From Pseudomonas mendocina (GTDB taxonomy: Bacteria > Pseudomonadota > Gammaproteobacteria > Pseudomonadales > Pseudomonadaceae), in contig NZ_CP027657.1 of assembly GCF_003008615.1 (NCBI RefSeq), positions 2,914,001-2,978,000 of the forward strand: a stretch of DNA of 64,000 bases, given 5' to 3'. The notes under the pieces are model-generated. The model made no database searches. It was given only the letters and a program-made list of their open reading frames with translations, and was not told where the DNA came from. The translations under genes were made by a program, and so were the position numbers. This document shows positions 1 through 9,598 of this stretch, in pieces. Each line of letters opens with the position of its first letter. Position 1 is the stretch's first letter.

Positions 1-89
1 GGCGCGGGTTCGGCCAGGGCCTGGCGGCGCTCCAACTGCTGCTGGGTCAGGGCCGGGCCGCGGCCGCTGAACCAGTTGAACTTGCTCAT
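1..89 (-). CDS. Exonuclease (DNA polymerase III epsilon-like), N-terminus only
   Basis: Only the first 29-30 codons are in the window; they begin MSKFNWFSGRGPALT and run off the left edge. The start overlaps the stop of the CNMP-CBS-DUF294 gene as ATGA, so the two are probably translationally coupled. In Pseudomonas the gene directly downstream of a DUF294 nucleotidyltransferase is usually a DnaQ-like 3'-5' exonuclease. The identification rests on that context and on the N-terminal look, because the exonuclease motifs lie outside the window. Confidence 0.55.
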   Translation of the reverse strand, partial: MSKFNWFSGRGPALTQQQLERRQALAEPA

Positions 90-2017
90 AACTGATACCT
101 CAGTGCCAGGCTGCTTTGCAGGCGCTGGGCCTGGCGGAAGGATTCGCGCAGGATACGTCGATCCAGCAGGTTCAGGCTGTCCGGGTCGAGTCGGTTGGAG
201 TAGGGGCGCTCGTCGCGCGCCTGCAACTGGTGTTGCTGCATGCGCGTCTGTTGAATGAAGTGATAGGCCTCTTCGAAAGCTGCGCCGTCCTGGGCGTCGA
301 TCACACCCTTGGCGATCAGTGCGCGCAGTCGCTCCAGCGTGCCGACCGCGCCAATACCATTGGCCAGGGCGAGCAAGCGCGCGCCATCGACGAAGGGCGT
401 CAGACCTTGCACCTTGAGATCCAGGGTGTCCTTGTCGGCTCCGGAGCGGGCCACCACGAAGTCGCGAAAACGTCCGACTGGTGGGCGCTGGCGCAGCGCA
501 TTTTCGGCCAGCATGCGCTGGAACAGGTTGTTGTCGCCCACGTGCAGAAGCAATTCATGGCGCAGTTGTTCGCAGCCATCCAGCGGCCCCCAGATCGCCC
601 GCAGGTCGAAGTAGATCGACGAACCCAGCAGGTTTTCCGGGGTGGCTTCCAGCACGAAGCGACTGAAGCGACGTGACCACTCCTGGCGCGACAGGCACAG
701 CTCGGGGTTGCCAGCCATGATGTTGCCCTTGCACAGGGTGAAGCCGCAGCGGCCCAGGCGCTGGTTGATTTCTGCGGCAAGTGGTAACAGCCGTCCACGA
801 ATGAGGGCTGCTTCGGCCGCGTCGGCTGCTTCGAAGAGGATGCCGTTGTCCTGATCGGTATGCAGGGTCTGCTCACGGCGCCCTTCGCTGCCGAAGCACA
901 GCCAGGTGAACGGAATGCCGGGGTCGCCCATTTCTTCGAGGGTCAGTTCGATCACCCGGCACACGGTGTGGTCGTTGAGCAGGGTGACGATGTGGGTGAT
1001 CTGCGTCGAGCTGGCGCCGTGGGCCAGCATGCGGTCGACCAGCAGGCGGATGTCGCTGCGCAGCCCGGCCAGGGTCTCGATCTTGCCGGCATGGCGGATG
1101 GTGCGCGCCAGGTGCACCAGATCCACACGTTGCAGGCTGAACAGGTCACGCTCGGAAATCACCCCGCACAGTTGTTCGTTCTCTACCAGGCAGACATGGG
1201 CGATATGCCGTTCGGTCATGGCGATGGCGGCATCGAACGCGCTGGCGTCCGGTGCCAGGTAGAACGGGCGGTGGGTCATCAGGTTGGCGATTGGCTGGGC
1301 CAGGTCGATGCCATCTGCCACGACCCGGCGCAGGTCGCGCAGGGTGAAGATGCCAAGCGGATGGCGCTTGTCATCGAGAATCACGATGCTGCCGACATGT
1401 TGCTCGTGCATCAGGCGCACGGCATCGCGCAGTGGCGTATCCGGAGTGCAACCGATGGGCTGCCGCATGGCCAGCTCACCCAGGCGCGTGTCCAGCGAAT
1501 ACTGTGCGCCGAGGGTTTCCACCGCGCGCAATTGCACCTGCTGGTTGACCTGATCGAGCAGGCTGCTGACGCCACGCAGGGCGAAGTCGCGCAGGGGGTT
1601 GGAAATGGCGAACAGCTTGATGAAGGCGTGCTTGGCCAGCAGCAGGCAGAACGTCTCTTCCGCAGCCAGGTGCTCGGTGCGCGTGGCACGTTCGCCGATC
1701 AGCGCGGCGAGGGGAAAGCACTCGCCAGCAGTGATCTCGAAGGTGGTCTCGGTGCCGCGTCTGGCCGAGTGCGGTCGTTCGCCGTGCACCCGGCCCTGTT
1801 TGACGATGTAGAAATGCTCGACCACGCCGTCGCTCGGCTTGATGATCGATTCGCCTTCATCGTAGAAGCGCAACTGGCAATTCTCGACCAGGTAGGCCAG
1901 GTGGGCGGTGTCCATCTGGTTGAACGGCGGAAATTTCTGCAGGAATTCCATGGTGCCGTGGATGTTCTGCAGTACAGCCGTTTTGCCGGCCTGGGAGAGC
2001 GCGTCCGCTTTGCTCAT
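86..2017 (-). CDS. CNMP-binding / CBS pair / DUF294 putative nucleotidyltransferase
   Basis: A 643-residue cytoplasmic signalling-type protein. The order is a cyclic-nucleotide-binding-like domain (about 20-140), a CBS pair (about 170-290) and the DUF294 nucleotidyltransferase core, with the GSEGRREQT motif followed by the DQDN acidic pair expected of nucleotidyltransferase-fold proteins. The start at 2017 (MSKADALSQ) was chosen over an in-frame upstream ATG at 2245 because it has a GAGG ribosome site about 9 bases upstream and gives the usual family length. It overlaps the next gene by ATGA. The biological role is not established: family members are thought to couple nucleotide sensing by the CNMP and CBS parts to the transferase domain. 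Confidence 0.9.
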   Translation of the reverse strand: MSKADALSQAGKTAVLQNIHGTMEFLQKFPPFNQMDTAHLAYLVENCQLRFYDEGESIIKPSDGVVEHFYIVKQGRVHGERPHSARRGTETTFEITAGECFPLAALIGERATRTEHLAAEETFCLLLAKHAFIKLFAISNPLRDFALRGVSSLLDQVNQQVQLRAVETLGAQYSLDTRLGELAMRQPIGCTPDTPLRDAVRLMHEQHVGSIVILDDKRHPLGIFTLRDLRRVVADGIDLAQPIANLMTHRPFYLAPDASAFDAAIAMTERHIAHVCLVENEQLCGVISERDLFSLQRVDLVHLARTIRHAGKIETLAGLRSDIRLLVDRMLAHGASSTQITHIVTLLNDHTVCRVIELTLEEMGDPGIPFTWLCFGSEGRREQTLHTDQDNGILFEAADAAEAALIRGRLLPLAAEINQRLGRCGFTLCKGNIMAGNPELCLSRQEWSRRFSRFVLEATPENLLGSSIYFDLRAIWGPLDGCEQLRHELLLHVGDNNLFQRMLAENALRQRPPVGRFRDFVVARSGADKDTLDLKVQGLTPFVDGARLLALANGIGAVGTLERLRALIAKGVIDAQDGAAFEEAYHFIQQTRMQQHQLQARDERPYSNRLDPDSLNLLDRRILRESFRQAQRLQSSLALRYQL

Positions 2018-2229
2018 GGAGCGGCCTCGTGGTTTGGGGAGAATGCCAGTGTGGCCAGGCCTGCGTACCTTGCCCATTGCACATAAGTAGTAGGGGTATT
2101 GCTTGAGACGAAAATTCTTCTCATTTGACGAAATTTTAACGTCTACTGATGCACACTGGTGACCCCTGATGCCGTGTCGCTTCCGTCGCCCGGCAGGCCA
2201 GGCTCTCCGCAGAATCGCAAGGCAGTCCA

Positions 2230-4287
2230 ATGCAGTCATCCTCACTAGCAGGCAGACCGGCTACATCCATCAGTATCGGCAGTCATCTGGCATTCATTCT
2301 GGGCAGTGCCCTGTGCATGTTGCTGCTCTTCGCCCTGGCCCGTGCCGGGCTGTTGGCCTACAACCACGCGCTGATCGCCGACACGCCGAGCACCACCTTC
2401 GTCGAAGCCTTTGTCAATGGCGCACGCTTCGACCTGCGCCTGATCGTCTACCTGTGCGTTCCGCTGAGCCTGTCGCTGCTCAGTGTGCGAGCGATGCGGG
2501 CGCGGCGTCTGCACGTGGCCTGGCTGACCTTCGCTACCAGCCTGTGCCTGTTCTTCGCCGTGGTCGAACTGAACTTCTATCGGGAATTCCACCAGCGCCT
2601 GAACAGTCTGGTGTTCCAGTACATGCAGGAGGATCTGGGCACGGTCACCAGCATGATCTGGAATGGCTTCCCGGTGGTGCGCCTGCTGCTGGTCTGGGCA
2701 TTGGCGACGCTGCTGCTGGCCTGGCTGTTCCGCCGTATCGAGCGCGCCACGCGGGCTCCTGAGCATGCCGTCGCCCCACGTTGGCCGGCGCGTACGGCGG
2801 TATTCGTGCTGTTCCTGCTGGTCTGCGTCGTGGCTGCGCGCGGCACCCTGCGTTCCGGCCCGCCGCTGCGCTGGGGCGACGCCTATACCACCGATTCCAT
2901 GTTCGCCAATCATCTGGGGCTCAACGGTACCCTGACGTTGGTGGACGCGGCCTCGAACTACTTCTCCGATCATCGCGACAATAGCTGGAAGGCCACCCTG
3001 CCAGCTGCCGAGGCGCTGCAGGTCACCCGCGACATGTTGCTGACCCCGCGTGATCGATTGATCGACGCCGACCAGGCCGCCGTGCGCCGCGTTTACACGC
3101 CGCCTGCCGAAGGCCAGTTGCCGCAGGTGCGCAATGTGGTGGTGATCCTCATGGAGAGCATGGCCGGTCGCTACATCGGCGCCATGGGCAACCGCGATGG
3201 CATCACGCCGAATTTCGATGCGCTTGCCAAAGAAGGGTTGTTGTTCCAACGCGTGTTTTCCAACGGCACCCACACCCACCAGGGTATGTTCGCCACCATG
3301 GCCTGCTTCCCCAACCTGCCGGCGTTCGAATACCTGATGCGCATGCCCGAGGGCGGCCATCAGTTCTCCGGCTTGCCGCAACTGCTTAGTGCCCGGGGCT
3401 ATGACGATGTCTACGTGTACAACGGCAGTTTCTCCTGGGATAACCAGTCCGGCTTCTTCGCCAACCAGGGCATGCGCAACTTCGTCGGCCGCGACGATTT
3501 CGTCGATCCGGTATTCATCGACCCGACCTGGGGGGTGTCCGATCAGGACATGTTCGCCCGTGGTGCTGACGAACTGGCGCGCCTTGGGAGCCAGGGAAAA
3601 CCGTTCTATGCGTTGCTGCAGACGCTGTCCAACCACACGCCTTATGCCCTGCCTTCGAGCCTGCCGGTCGAGCGTGTCACCGGCCATGGCTCGCTGGACG
3701 AGCACCTGACCGCGATGCGCTACGCCGACTGGTCACTCGGCCAGTTCTTCGCCAAGGCGCGCCAGGAGCCTTATTTCAAGGACACCCTGTTCGTGGTGCT
3801 GGGTGACCATGGGTTCGGTAACGACGAACAGATCACCGAGATGGATCTGTCGCGTTTCAGTATCCCGCTGCTGTTGATCGGCCCCGGCGTGCAGGAAACC
3901 TTTGGTGGCAGCAGCAGCACCGTCGGCAGCCAGATCGATGTGGTGCCGACCATCATGGGCCGCCTTGGCCAGCCGGTGCAGCAGCAGTGCTGGGGCCGTG
4001 ACCTGCTGGCGCTGCCACCGGGCGATGAGGGGTTGGCGGTGATCAAGCCGTCCGGCAGCGACCAGACGGTTGGCTTGGTGACCGGTGAGCGGATTCTGAT
4101 CAAGCCGCGTGATCGCGAGGCGCGCTTGTTCCGTTACCAGTTGGGCCATGACGCCCGTGCAGAGGTGATCGATGACGCTCAGGCGCGCAGTGACCTGGAG
4201 CGCAAACTCTCGGCCTTCGTGCAGACGGCGACCGCCAGCCTGCTGGGCAACACCACAGGGGCAACGGCGGAGAAGGCGGCACAATAG
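2230..4287 (+). CDS. LTA synthase family sulfatase (phosphoglycerol transferase-like membrane protein)
   Basis: A 685-residue inner-membrane protein with about five N-terminal transmembrane helices (residues 20-210) followed by an extracytoplasmic sulfatase-type domain. The catalytic domain carries the metal/nucleophile signatures of the LtaS/OpgB family: MESMAG near residue 310, NGTHTH with the probable threonine nucleophile, and LGDHGF near 525. In Gram-negatives such proteins modify periplasmic glucans or other envelope glycans with phosphoglycerol or phosphoethanolamine; the substrate here cannot be told. It is divergent from the DUF294 gene, with a 212-base intergenic region between them, and ends at a bidirectional terminator shared with malate synthase. 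Confidence 0.88.
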   Translation: MQSSSLAGRPATSISIGSHLAFILGSALCMLLLFALARAGLLAYNHALIADTPSTTFVEAFVNGARFDLRLIVYLCVPLSLSLLSVRAMRARRLHVAWLTFATSLCLFFAVVELNFYREFHQRLNSLVFQYMQEDLGTVTSMIWNGFPVVRLLLVWALATLLLAWLFRRIERATRAPEHAVAPRWPARTAVFVLFLLVCVVAARGTLRSGPPLRWGDAYTTDSMFANHLGLNGTLTLVDAASNYFSDHRDNSWKATLPAAEALQVTRDMLLTPRDRLIDADQAAVRRVYTPPAEGQLPQVRNVVVILMESMAGRYIGAMGNRDGITPNFDALAKEGLLFQRVFSNGTHTHQGMFATMACFPNLPAFEYLMRMPEGGHQFSGLPQLLSARGYDDVYVYNGSFSWDNQSGFFANQGMRNFVGRDDFVDPVFIDPTWGVSDQDMFARGADELARLGSQGKPFYALLQTLSNHTPYALPSSLPVERVTGHGSLDEHLTAMRYADWSLGQFFAKARQEPYFKDTLFVVLGDHGFGNDEQITEMDLSRFSIPLLLIGPGVQETFGGSSSTVGSQIDVVPTIMGRLGQPVQQQCWGRDLLALPPGDEGLAVIKPSGSDQTVGLVTGERILIKPRDREARLFRYQLGHDARAEVIDDAQARSDLERKLSAFVQTATASLLGNTTGATAEKAAQ

Positions 4288-4356
4288 CGGCGTACTGCTT
4301 TGCGCACGGATCGCCGCCCGGTACGCTCTATGTCAGGGGTAACCCTGGTGTTAGGT

Positions 4357-4415
4357 TGTAGGGCGGATCGGGGCGCCGACCGCTCGTAGCGCGAGCGAAC
4401 AGTCCGCCGGGCCAT
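4357..4415. repeat. Intergenic palindromic repeat remnant
   Basis: The stretch starts GTAGGGCGGA and ends with TCCGCC, with an inner stem CGCTCGTAGCGCGAGCG. A related GTAGGGCG/TCCGCCCTAC unit lies at 31484-31606. This looks like one of the host's dispersed palindromic intergenic repeats, not a gene. Confidence 0.45.
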
Positions 4416-4453
4416 GCCAACGTAGGTACTGCCACTTGCAGTTATCCACGGCC

Positions 4454-4489
4454 CATGAAAAAACCGCCCCTGAGGGCGGTTTTTTCATG
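4454..4489. terminator. Bidirectional rho-independent terminator
   Basis: The hairpin AAAAAACCGCCC-CTGA-GGGCGGTTTTTT has a strong GC stem and a U tract on either strand. It sits between the convergent sulfatase and malate synthase genes and can serve both. Confidence 0.92.
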
Positions 4490-4526
4490 CTCGGGCACTA
4501 CGTTTTGTAGTGCCTTGTCGCGCGAC

Positions 4527-6704
4527 TTACAGACCGTTCTTGGCCTTGAATTCGCGACGACGGCGGTGCAGCACCGGCTCGGTGTAGCCATTGGGCTGCT
4601 TGGTGCCTTCGACCACCAGCTCCAGGGCAGCCTGGAAGGCGATGTTGTTGTCGAAGTCCGGTGCCAGCGGGCGGTACAGCGGGTCGTTCTCGTTCTGACG
4701 ATCGACCACCGGTGCCATGCGCTTGAGGCTCTCGACCACCTGCGCTTCGGTGACGATACCGTGGCGCAGCCAGTTGGCCAGCAGTTGGCTGGAGATACGC
4801 AGGGTGGCGCGGTCTTCCATCAGGCCGACATCATTGATGTCCGGCACCTTGGAGCAACCCACGCCCTGGTCGATCCAGCGCACCACGTAGCCAAGGATGC
4901 CTTGCGAGTTGTTGTCCAGCTCGTTGCGGATCTCTTCCTGGCTCCAGTTGGTGTCCTTGGCCAGCGGAATGGTCAGGATGTCATCCACCGACGCCGGGGT
5001 ACGCTTGGCCAGCTCGGCCTGACGAGCGAACACGTCGACCTTGTGGTAGTGCAGGGCGTGCAGGGCAGCGGCAGTCGGCGAGGGTACCCAGGCGGTGTTG
5101 GCGCCGGACAGCGGGTGAGCGATCTTCTGCTCGAGCATGGCGGCCATCAGATCCGGCATGGCCCACATGCCCTTGCCGATCTGCGCACGACCTTGCAGGC
5201 CGGTGGCCAGGCCGACGTCGACGTTGTTGTTCTCGTAGGCGCCGATCCAGGTTTCGCTCTTCATGGCGGCCTTGCGCACTACGGCGCCAGCTTCCATGGA
5301 GGTGTGGATTTCGTCACCGGTACGGTCGAGGAAGCCGGTGTTGATGAACACCACGCGCTCGCTGGCGGCCTTGATGCACGCCTTGAGGTTGACGGTGGTG
5401 CGACGCTCTTCGTCCATGATGCCGACTTTCAGGGTGTTGCGCGGCAGGCCCAGGGTATCTTCGACGCGGGAGAAGATTTCGCTGGCGAAGGCCACTTCTT
5501 CCGGGCCGTGCATCTTCGGCTTGACGATGTACACGCTGCCAGTGCGGGTGTTCTTGCGCGTGGTGTTGCCATTGAGGTTGTGGATAGCGATCAGGCTGGT
5601 GAACAGCGCGTCCTGGATGCCTTCCGGAATCTCGTTGCCTTCGGCGTCGAGGATGGCCGGGTTGGTCATCAGGTGGCCGACGTTACGCACGAACAACAGC
5701 GAACGGCCATGTAGGGTCAGCTCGGAACCGTCGACCTTGGTGTAGACGCGATCCGGATTCATGGTACGAGTGAAGGTCTTGCCGCCCTTGGAGACTTCCT
5801 CGGCCAGGTCACCTTTCATCAGGCCCAGCCAGTTGCGATAGACCACGACCTTGTCGTCGGCATCGACGGCAGCCACGGAGTCTTCGCAGTCCATGATGGT
5901 GGTCAGCGCGGCTTCCATCAGCACGTCTTTGACGCCCGCGGCATCGGTGCTGCCGACCGGGCTGTTCGGGTCGATCTGGATTTCGAAGTGCAGGCCGTTG
6001 TGCTTGAGCAGTACGGCGATTGGCGCGTTGGCGTCACCCTGGTAGCCGACCAGCTGTGCGTCGTCACGCAGGCCACTGTTGCTGCCGCCCTTGAGGGCGA
6101 CGACCAGGCGGCCGCCGACGATGGCGTAGCCGGTGGCATCGACGTGCGAGCCAGCGGCCAGCGGCGCGGCTTCGTCGAGGAAGGCGCGGGCGAAGGCGAT
6201 GACCTTGTCGCCACGTACCTTGTTGTAACCCTTGCCTTTCTCGGCGCCGCCTTCTTCGCTGATCACGTCGGTGCCGTAGAGGGCGTCGTACAGCGAGCCC
6301 CAGCGGGCGTTGGAGGCGTTCAGGGCGAAGCGCGCGTTCATCACCGGCACGACCAACTGCGGGCCGGCCAGGCGGGCGATCTCTTCGTCGACATTGCTGG
6401 TGGTGGCCTGGAAGTCGGCAGGCTCGGGTAGCAGGTAGCCGATCTCTTGCAGGAAGGCCTTGTAGGCAGCAGCGTCATGGGCCTGGCCCTTGCGTGCCTG
6501 GTGCCAGGCATCGATCTGCGCTTGCAGTTCGTCACGTTTGGCCAGCAAGGCACGGTTCTTCGGTGCCAGGTCCTTGATGACCGCAGCGGCACCGGCCCAG
6601 AACTTGTCGGCAGCGATGCCGGTACCGGGGATGGCTTCGTTGTTCACGAAGTCGTACAGGGCTTTGGCGACCTGCAGGCCACCGACTTGAACGCGTTCAG
6701 TCAT
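4527..6704 (-). CDS. glcB: Malate synthase G
   Basis: A 725-residue protein, the usual length of Pseudomonas GlcB, that condenses glyoxylate and acetyl-CoA to malate in the glyoxylate/glycolate pathway. It begins [10 protein letters not shown] and aligns by eye with malate synthase G throughout (for example the [16 protein letters not shown] region and the [10 protein letters not shown] segment near the middle). The start at 6704 is preferred to one four codons upstream because a TGAGG ribosome site lies at the right spacing. It is a single gene, and no glycolate oxidase genes are near it. Confidence 0.97.
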   Translation of the reverse strand: MTERVQVGGLQVAKALYDFVNNEAIPGTGIAADKFWAGAAAVIKDLAPKNRALLAKRDELQAQIDAWHQARKGQAHDAAAYKAFLQEIGYLLPEPADFQATTSNVDEEIARLAGPQLVVPVMNARFALNASNARWGSLYDALYGTDVISEEGGAEKGKGYNKVRGDKVIAFARAFLDEAAPLAAGSHVDATGYAIVGGRLVVALKGGSNSGLRDDAQLVGYQGDANAPIAVLLKHNGLHFEIQIDPNSPVGSTDAAGVKDVLMEAALTTIMDCEDSVAAVDADDKVVVYRNWLGLMKGDLAEEVSKGGKTFTRTMNPDRVYTKVDGSELTLHGRSLLFVRNVGHLMTNPAILDAEGNEIPEGIQDALFTSLIAIHNLNGNTTRKNTRTGSVYIVKPKMHGPEEVAFASEIFSRVEDTLGLPRNTLKVGIMDEERRTTVNLKACIKAASERVVFINTGFLDRTGDEIHTSMEAGAVVRKAAMKSETWIGAYENNNVDVGLATGLQGRAQIGKGMWAMPDLMAAMLEQKIAHPLSGANTAWVPSPTAAALHALHYHKVDVFARQAELAKRTPASVDDILTIPLAKDTNWSQEEIRNELDNNSQGILGYVVRWIDQGVGCSKVPDINDVGLMEDRATLRISSQLLANWLRHGIVTEAQVVESLKRMAPVVDRQNENDPLYRPLAPDFDNNIAFQAALELVVEGTKQPNGYTEPVLHRRRREFKAKNGL

Positions 6705-7183
6705 CACTTGCCTCACTCTCTGAGCTTTACTCGATAGCCGCTTCGGGCACCTCTAAAAACCACCTTGGCTTTGCCTTCCTGCGTCGCCTTACCGTCTGTA
6801 TCCATACAGTCGTGTGTCGTCAGCGCTGCACTGAAAGCGGCCGTGGAGCGTCTGTGAAATCCGCTTCCTGGCCTGCATTCGCCATGCGCCGAGCGCCTCG
6901 CCTAACTTTCCAGAAGGCCCGTCGGAGACGGAGTCGCCGTCTTGTAGTCCGAGGCGCGGCATACTACATCAAGATTCTGGGGAAATGCAGTGGGGTTGCG
7001 TCAGTCTGCGACCAAAAGACTATTTGCAGTCACGTTCGATACATTGTGTGTGCAAAATAGTGACCCATTGTTTCATAAAATTCGTAAAAACGTACACGAT
7101 TAATTGATCGGGCTACTGACAACCCGCCGAATATGGCCTACGCGACCTCGCCTATACTGCGCTGAACCTTTCAGGAGTCTGCC
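6705..7183. other. Intergenic region with repeat remnant
   Basis: This 479-base stretch has no convincing gene. It must hold the promoters of glcB (leftward) and of the GNAT gene (rightward); a TATACT hexamer near 7153 could be a -10 for the latter. The part 6768-6830 (CTTTGCCTTCCTGCGTCGCC ... CCATACAGTCGT) resembles 31497-31550, so part of it is probably a decayed copy of a dispersed repeat. Confidence 0.5.
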
Positions 7184-7633
7184 ATGCCCGTATCCGCTGT
7201 CGTTGCCGATGATCTGGACGATCTCACCCGCTTGTTCGCGGGCTATCTGCGTTTCTACGAGGTACCACGCGACGAGGCGGACATCGCCGCCTTCCTGGGC
7301 CAGCGCCTGCAGCGCGGCGATTCGCAGTTGCTCATCGCCCGCGACAAGCAGGGCGTGGCGCAGGGCTTCGTGCAGCTCTATCCCTTGCAGTCCTCGCTGG
7401 CGCTGGAACCGGCCTGGTTGCTCAGTGATCTGTATGTCGACGAAACGGCTCGGCGTGGCGGCGTCGGCGAGGCGCTGATGAACGCGGCACGTGTCCATGC
7501 CGAAGCCTCTGGCGCCTGCGGTCTGCAGCTGGAGACGGCGAAAACCAATCTGGCCGGGCAGCGGCTGTACGAGCGCCTGGGTTATGTGCGCGACGAGCAG
7601 TTCTACACCTACTGGCTGGCGCTGAGTCGCTGA
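7184..7633 (+). CDS. GNAT family N-acetyltransferase
   Basis: A 149-residue single-domain acyltransferase. The acetyl-CoA-binding signature is visible as ETARRGGVGEALM (around residues 86-98), followed by the usual C-terminal strand-helix (GQRLYERLGYVRDEQF). The substrate is unknown. AGGAG lies at a good distance before the ATG. The gene is 34 bases upstream of the ACT-domain gene and is probably co-transcribed with it. Confidence 0.88.
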   Translation: MPVSAVVADDLDDLTRLFAGYLRFYEVPRDEADIAAFLGQRLQRGDSQLLIARDKQGVAQGFVQLYPLQSSLALEPAWLLSDLYVDETARRGGVGEALMNAARVHAEASGACGLQLETAKTNLAGQRLYERLGYVRDEQFYTYWLALSR

Positions 7634-7667
7634 CCTTTCCGAGTCCTGTGAACGAGTGAGGTAGTAC

Positions 7668-8186
7668 ATGGATCATCTGGTACTGACAGTGATTGCCGAG
7701 GATCAACCGGGGTTGGTCGAACGTCTGGCTGGCAGCGTCGCGGCCCATGGTGGCAACTGGCTGGAAAGCCGCATGGCGCGCATGGCAGGCCAGTTCGCAG
7801 GGATCGTACGGGTGGACGTGCCGGCCGAAGCGCATGGCGCCCTGATCAAGGAGCTGGAGGCGCTGAGCGCGCAGGGTATCCGTGTGCAATTGGCGGCCAG
7901 CGGCAGTGAACCAGGCCGGCGTTTCACGTCGATTCGGCTGGAGCTGGTAGGCAACGACCGCCCCGGCATCGTGCGCGATATCACCCGTGTGCTGGCCGAG
8001 CAGGGCGTCAACCTGGAGAACCTGCTCACCGAGGTGACGCCAGCGCCGATGAGTGGTGAGTTGCTGTTCACGGCCGAGGCGCTGCTGGCGGTACCGGAGA
8101 CTCTGGCGCTGGAGCAGTTGCAGGCGCGCCTGGAAACCCTCGCCGATGACCTGATGGTGGAGCTGAATCTGCGTCAGGAAGACTGA
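7668..8186 (+). CDS. GcvR-like ACT-domain regulator
   Basis: A 172-residue protein made of two ACT domains (about 1-80 and 90-170), each opening with the characteristic DxPGLVxxL/DRPGIVxxI turn (EDQPGLVERLA; NDRPGIVRDIT). This is the architecture of the glycine cleavage system repressor GcvR, which binds glycine and modulates GcvA. No gcv genes are nearby, so the regulated target is unknown. The ribosome site GTGAGG precedes the ATG, and a strong terminator follows 50 bases after the stop. Confidence 0.85.
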   Translation: MDHLVLTVIAEDQPGLVERLAGSVAAHGGNWLESRMARMAGQFAGIVRVDVPAEAHGALIKELEALSAQGIRVQLAASGSEPGRRFTSIRLELVGNDRPGIVRDITRVLAEQGVNLENLLTEVTPAPMSGELLFTAEALLAVPETLALEQLQARLETLADDLMVELNLRQED

Positions 8187-8236
8187 CGCAGCGGATATCC
8201 ACGGCTTGCGTGGATCACCCTGTGGATAAACTGGGG

Positions 8237-8272
8237 AGCCCCGGTGTACTGCCTAGTGTGCCGGGGCTTTTC
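8237..8272 (+). terminator. Rho-independent terminator
   Basis: The stem AGCCCCGG/CCGGGGCT has a 16-base loop followed by TTTTC. It closes the GNAT-GcvR-like transcription unit. Confidence 0.85.
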
Positions 8273-8423
8273 ATTGGGCGGCTAAAAAATCAACAGGATC
8301 AAAGGCTTGTGCACAAATGCCGGGGATGATTCTGTGGATAAGCCGGGGGTGGAAGGCGCCATGCCATGCGTGGTGCGGCTTGGCGGCCGGTGAGCGTTTT
8401 CTGTTCAATCACGTGGTAAAGCC

Positions 8424-8463
8424 GGTGCGCGCGGCGCACCCTACAGGGCGTCGCGCGCACCGG
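8424..8463. repeat. Palindromic intergenic repeat (GTGCGCGC type)
   Basis: CCGGTGCGCGCGGCGC and GCGTCGCGCGCACCGG form a near-perfect stem around CACCCTACAGG. It sits just downstream of the rarD stop. Related GTAGGGTGCGC units occur at 32401, 33532 and inside bioC. Confidence 0.7.
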
Positions 8464-8467
8464 TCGT

Positions 8468-9361
8468 TCACTCGGCCGGGCGTTTGCGCAGGTTCAGCCA
8501 GATATCCAGGCTGTATACCGCCAGACCGGCCCAGATGAAGGCGAAGGCCATCAGTTTGGCCGGGTCGAAGTGCTCGCCGAACAGGAAGATCGCCTGCAGC
8601 ATCACCAGGGTCGGTGCGATGTACTGCAGAAAGCCCAGGGTGGTGTAGGGTAGGTGGCGCGCAGCGGCGTTGAAGCACACCAGTGGGATCAGCGTGATCG
8701 GGCCGGCAGCGGCTAGCCACAGCCACTGCGAGCTGCTCCAGAACTCCGCTTGGCTGCTCATCGCCGCCGGGTGCAGGGCCAGCCAGGCCAGGGCCACTGG
8801 CAACAGCAGCCAGGTTTCCACCACCAGGCCGGGCAGGGCGGCGACGGGCGCCTTCTTGCGGATCAGCCCGTAGAAACCGAAGGTCAGCGCCAGCACCAGC
8901 GACACCCAGGGCAGGCTACCCACTTGCCACACCTGCTGCGCCACACCGATCGCGGCCAGCCCCACAGCGACCCACTGCAGGCGGCGCAGTCGCTCGCCGA
9001 GGATCAACAGACCGAGCAACACGTTGATCAGCGGGTTGATGTAGTAACCCAGACTGGCCTCGAGCATGCGTTCGTTGTTCACCGCCCACACGTACACCAG
9101 CCAGTTGCTGGCGATCAGCAGGCCGCAACCAGCCAGCACCAGCAAGCGTTTGGGGTGTTCACGCAGCTCGCGCCACCAGCCCGGATGCTTCCACAGCATC
9201 AGCAGGATGGCACCGAACAGCGCCGACCAGATGGCGCGGTGGACGATGATCTCCAGTGACGGGATGTGCTGGATGGCTTTGAAGTAGATGGGGAACAGTC
9301 CCCAGATGACATAGGCGGTAAGGCCCAGAATGTACCCGCGTTGCGGGTTGGCGGTGGCCAT
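8468..9361 (-). CDS. rarD: RarD-like EamA permease
   Basis: A 297-residue protein with about ten transmembrane helices, i.e. two EamA repeats. It begins MATANPQRGYILGL and contains the RarD hallmarks YVIWGLFPIYFK and the SNWLVYVWAVN segment. RarD was named in E. coli as a chloramphenicol-sensitivity locus; the physiological substrate is unknown. The start at 9361 has AAGGA upstream; the longer in-frame reading has no ribosome site and runs through AT-richer intergenic sequence. Confidence 0.92.
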   Translation of the reverse strand: MATANPQRGYILGLTAYVIWGLFPIYFKAIQHIPSLEIIVHRAIWSALFGAILLMLWKHPGWWRELREHPKRLLVLAGCGLLIASNWLVYVWAVNNERMLEASLGYYINPLINVLLGLLILGERLRRLQWVAVGLAAIGVAQQVWQVGSLPWVSLVLALTFGFYGLIRKKAPVAALPGLVVETWLLLPVALAWLALHPAAMSSQAEFWSSSQWLWLAAAGPITLIPLVCFNAAARHLPYTTLGFLQYIAPTLVMLQAIFLFGEHFDPAKLMAFAFIWAGLAVYSLDIWLNLRKRPAE

Positions 9362-9545
9362 TGAGGATCCTTGGTCAGGGCAGCTGAGGGGGCGTGAGAT
9401 TTTAAGCGTCGTGCTCTGCTGTTGTCTGTTCGTTCGGTTTTTTCCGTATACCGAGGCATCGGGGAAGTCGTAAGGCAAACTTTACACGGTGTGCACAACT
9501 GTATCGGTCATGTCCGGGCTTGCCGCGTGTAATACCGATATGGGC

Positions 9546-9595
9546 GTAGCCCGGATGAAATCCGGGAATTGCAGCCCGGATTGCATCCGGGCTAC
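9546..9595. repeat. Paired REP-like hairpins
   Basis: There are two units of the type CCCGGAT-N3-ATCCGGG, in head-to-head order and bounded by GTAGCCCGG and CCGGGCTAC, so that the whole block is also palindromic. It lies immediately downstream of the srkA stop. The same CCCGGAT/ATCCGGG unit recurs at 47415-47435 and 47578-47637. Confidence 0.85.
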
Positions 9596-9598
9596 GTC

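Noticed and set aside
2245..3705. Long open frames antisense to the sulfatase gene, and similar ones opposite fadE1, fadE2, hutI, hutH and the CoA-transferase
   Set aside because: High GC gives long frames opposite real genes; none shows a domain, ribosome site or sensible composition, while the opposite strand encodes clear proteins.
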